A stretch of DNA of 64,000 nucleotides, taken from positions 1-64,000 of the forward strand of contig CAZNPL010000003.1 in the NCBI GenBank assembly GCA_964574815.1. Direction: 5' to 3'. Made by a program: the position numbers and the translations under genes. The stretch is from CAZNPL01 sp964574815. Lineage in GTDB: Bacteria; Planctomycetota; Phycisphaerae; UBA1845. The stretch's first letter is position 1. Every line of letters starts with the position of its first letter. The notes below the pieces were generated by a model. It saw only the letters and a list, made by a program, of their open reading frames with translations. It did no database searches and was not told the origin of the DNA. Of the stretch, positions 62,090-64,000 are shown piece after piece.

Positions 62090-63270
62090 GTACCGCACCG
62101 GACCGACATGTCATTCACGTGGACATGGATGCGTTCTACGCCGCGATCGAACAGCGGGATCACCCCGAGCTGCGCGGCAAGCCGGTGCTGGTAGGTGGCG
62201 ACCCGCGGGGCCGCGGCGTGGTGTCGACGGCCAGCTACGAGGCGAGGCCCTACGGGTGCCACAGCGCGATGCCGATGGCGACGGCCGTTCGGCTGTGCCC
62301 GCAAGCGGTCGTGATCCGCCCGCGAATGGAGCGGTACGTCGAGGTATCGCGCCGCGTCTTTGCCATTCTGGAGGAGTTCACGCCGCTGGTGGAGCCACTG
62401 TCCATTGACGAAGCTTTCCTCGACGTGACCGGGACGACGCGTCTGTTCGGTTCGCCCGTGACGATTGCGCAGACTCTGAAACGGCGCATTCATGAGGAGA
62501 CGGAGTTGACGGGTTCGACGGGCGTGGCGCCGAACAAGTTTCTGGCCAAGCTGGCCAGCGATCTGGAAAAACCGGACGGGTTGGTCGTCGTTGGCGAGGA
62601 TGAGGTGCAGGCCTTTCTGGATCCGCTGCCGATCTCGCGGCTTTGGGGCGTCGGCAAGGCCACGCTGCCGAAGCTGGAACGCCTGGGCGTGCACACGTTC
62701 GGCGATTTGCGGCGGTTGAGCGCTGAGGAGCTTCGCGATCGCTTCGGCGAATCGGGCGACCATTTCTATCGCCTGGTCCGCGGCATCGACGATCGGCCCG
62801 TGGTGCCGGACCGCGAGGCCAAGAGCATCAGTCATGAGGTGACCTTTCCGACTGACGTGAGCGATCGGGCGTATCTCCGCTCGATCCTGCTGGACCAGGT
62901 GGAGCACGTTGCGCGCCGGCTGCGGCGGCACCGGCAGTTCGGCCGCACCGTAACCGTCAAGATTCGCGCCGGTGACTTTACCACGATAACGCGGAGCGCG
63001 ACGCTGCCCGAGCCGACCGATTGCACGGATACGCTTTGGGAAGCGACGGCGGCTTTGTTTGATGAGTGGCTCCGGAAGCGGCGCTATCCCGTGCGCCTGA
63101 TTGGAATGGGCGTTTCACATTTATCGCCGCAGGTGGGGCGGCAACTGCAGTTGTTCGAAGGCGCCCCGGCGGCGTCGCGGCTTGACCAGACCGTCGACCG
63201 CATTCTCGATCGGTTCGGCAACGGAGCGATACATCGGGGCTGCGGGCGTTCACGGGGATCGGAGAGGTAA
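62086..63270 (+). CDS. dinB: DNA polymerase IV (Y-family)
   Basis: 394 residues. Translesion polymerase that extends primers past damaged bases. Signatures: HVDMDAFYAAIEQRD (first metal Asp and steric region), VVSTASYEARPYG, PLSIDEAFLDVTG (second acidic pair), then GSTGVAPNKFLAKLASD and WGVGKATLPKLERLGVHTFGD (helix-hairpin-helix). The little-finger domain follows. QLQLFEG near the C-terminus is a likely beta-clamp-binding motif. Length is near the family norm. It is translationally coupled to the SbcD/GIY-YIG gene by a four-base overlap, so the nuclease and polymerase are made together, suggesting one repair pathway. I see no LexA-type operator I could defend. Confidence 0.95.
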   Translation: MSTAPDRHVIHVDMDAFYAAIEQRDHPELRGKPVLVGGDPRGRGVVSTASYEARPYGCHSAMPMATAVRLCPQAVVIRPRMERYVEVSRRVFAILEEFTPLVEPLSIDEAFLDVTGTTRLFGSPVTIAQTLKRRIHEETELTGSTGVAPNKFLAKLASDLEKPDGLVVVGEDEVQAFLDPLPISRLWGVGKATLPKLERLGVHTFGDLRRLSAEELRDRFGESGDHFYRLVRGIDDRPVVPDREAKSISHEVTFPTDVSDRAYLRSILLDQVEHVARRLRRHRQFGRTVTVKIRAGDFTTITRSATLPEPTDCTDTLWEATAALFDEWLRKRRYPVRLIGMGVSHLSPQVGRQLQLFEGAPAASRLDQTVDRILDRFGNGAIHRGCGRSRGSER

Positions 63271-63352
63271 CAGGACCAGCGTATCGCCGGCTCACGATGA
63301 CTCGTGTGCAGCGGCGGCATGCGCGTGCAGTCGTCCGCTTGTGCAAGCGCGC

Positions 63353-63397
63353 GGGCAAGCTACGCCGCCTTCGGCGGCTCCACTTGCTCGTGGAACC
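63353..63397. repeat. Interspersed palindromic repeat copy, between convergent genes
   Basis: GGGCAAGCTACGCCGCCTTCGGCGGCTCCACTTGCTCGTGG region: the inner GCCGCC-TTC-GGCGGC stem is perfect and the outer arms are slightly degenerate. It stands between the converging dinB and nitroreductase genes, where it could end transcription from both sides. Confidence 0.7.
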
Positions 63398-63417
63398 GTT
63401 TTGCACAGGTGCAGCCC

Positions 63418-63963
63418 TCAGCGGAGCGGTGTGGTGTAGAGTTCTGCACAGAAGACTTCGTGCGGCGGCTTACGGTCCTGGTCGCGGAGCGGGTGATTAA
63501 GCTCCTTGTTGGCCGGGTAGCCCAGCGGCGTCATGGCGATCAGTCTTACCGAATCGGGAATGTGGAGCAGGTCCTTCGCAGAAGCTTCGTGGAATGCTCC
63601 GACCCAGCACGTCCCAAGGCCTTCGGACACCGCGGCGAGCGTGAGGTGGTCCAGGGCGACGGCCACATCGATCTCGACGCTGTTCCCCCTGCCGCCCATG
63701 TACTTGTAGGCGACGGCGGGCAAACCGCATGCGGCCAGCACGACCGGGGCGCTGGCGATCCACATTTGATCGTTCGCGATTTTGGCCAGATTGCGGCGGC
63801 GCTCGTGATCCGTCACGAAGATGAAACGCCAGGGTTGCAGATTGCACGCCGACGGAGCAGAGCGGAGGGCCTGGCGCATCCGCTCCATGACGTCGTCGGG
63901 AATCGGTTTCGCAGAGAAATCTCGCACGCTTCGGCGGGTTCTGATTGCCTCCAGGACGTCCAT
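63418..63963 (-). CDS. Nitroreductase-family flavoprotein
   Basis: 181 residues, complete. MDVLEAIRTRRSVRDFS is the typical start, with the Arg-Arg-Ser that contacts the FMN phosphate. PSACNLQPWRFIFV matches the conserved substrate/FMN loop, and the C-terminal GLGTCWVGAFHEASAKDLL followed by MTPLGYP is also typical. Members reduce nitro compounds, quinones or flavins with NAD(P)H, usually as cytoplasmic homodimers. AGGAGCTCCAC is just upstream of ATG 63963. Real substrate not known. Confidence 0.9.
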   Translation of the reverse strand: MDVLEAIRTRRSVRDFSAKPIPDDVMERMRQALRSAPSACNLQPWRFIFVTDHERRRNLAKIANDQMWIASAPVVLAACGLPAVAYKYMGGRGNSVEIDVAVALDHLTLAAVSEGLGTCWVGAFHEASAKDLLHIPDSVRLIAMTPLGYPANKELNHPLRDQDRKPPHEVFCAELYTTPLR

Positions 63964-64000
63964 GTGGAGCTCCTCGATTGCGTTACCTGGTTTACCCGCA

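Overview
The window is GC-rich and gene-dense and looks like a chromosomal segment of a planctomycete, probably of the Phycisphaerae type. That is an inference from gene content: very long secreted proteins with DCNxNxxPDECD repeats, FG-GAP and CARDB domains and dockerin-like ends; a PEP-CTERM protein beside an IPTL-CTERM-like protein; a PQQ-like propeller opening with WPQFRGPNRD; a sulfatase-like lipoprotein; and many Cys lipoprotein signals. No rRNA or tRNA gene, CRISPR array, phage, integrase or transposase was seen.

Layout. 1-4045: end of an unknown gene, then a secreted double beta-propeller gene interrupted by one in-frame TAA. 4278-8739: a Clp-N domain protein, a doubtful small ORF, proline iminopeptidase, and a convergent beta-helix lipoprotein. 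8857-11646: nifU-nifS Fe-S assembly pair and a small SH3-like protein. 11880-15226: a TPR/zinc-peptidase protein and a cold-shock gene with clear promoter and terminator. 15604-29248: a multihaem cytochrome island. 29444-31784: a spermidine-synthase-like enzyme and a PQQ-like propeller. 32182-39131: a tightly overlapping five-gene redox operon. 39337-40809: sulfatase-like lipoprotein. 41445-59677: a 5198-residue secreted protein and two proteins with C-terminal sorting signals. 59897-63963: a SbcD/GIY-YIG nuclease fusion, DNA polymerase IV and a nitroreductase.

Two blocks could work together as an electron-transfer chain. The cytochrome island encodes five multihaem proteins (12, 5, 4, 5 and 17 haem motifs; 43 in all), a 691-residue predicted outer-membrane beta-barrel, a lipoprotein NHL propeller and an NHL-cytochrome fusion: the parts expected of a porin-cytochrome conduit that carries electrons across the outer membrane. 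The operon at 32182-39131 encodes a cytoplasmic NHL propeller, a Tat-type ferredoxin, a NapH-like membrane polyferredoxin, a membrane-anchored NuoE-NuoF-ferredoxin fusion, and a NuoG-N/GltD-like flavoprotein that appears to lack its own NAD(P)H-binding domain. I read this as an NADH-oxidising complex at the inner membrane that might feed quinone or periplasmic carriers; this is inference.

A family of short palindromic intergenic repeats (core GGGCAAGCTCCGCCGC...GCTTGCCCATGGCA) is scattered through the window, mostly downstream of genes. One copy lies inside the N-terminal leader of the 12-haem cytochrome.
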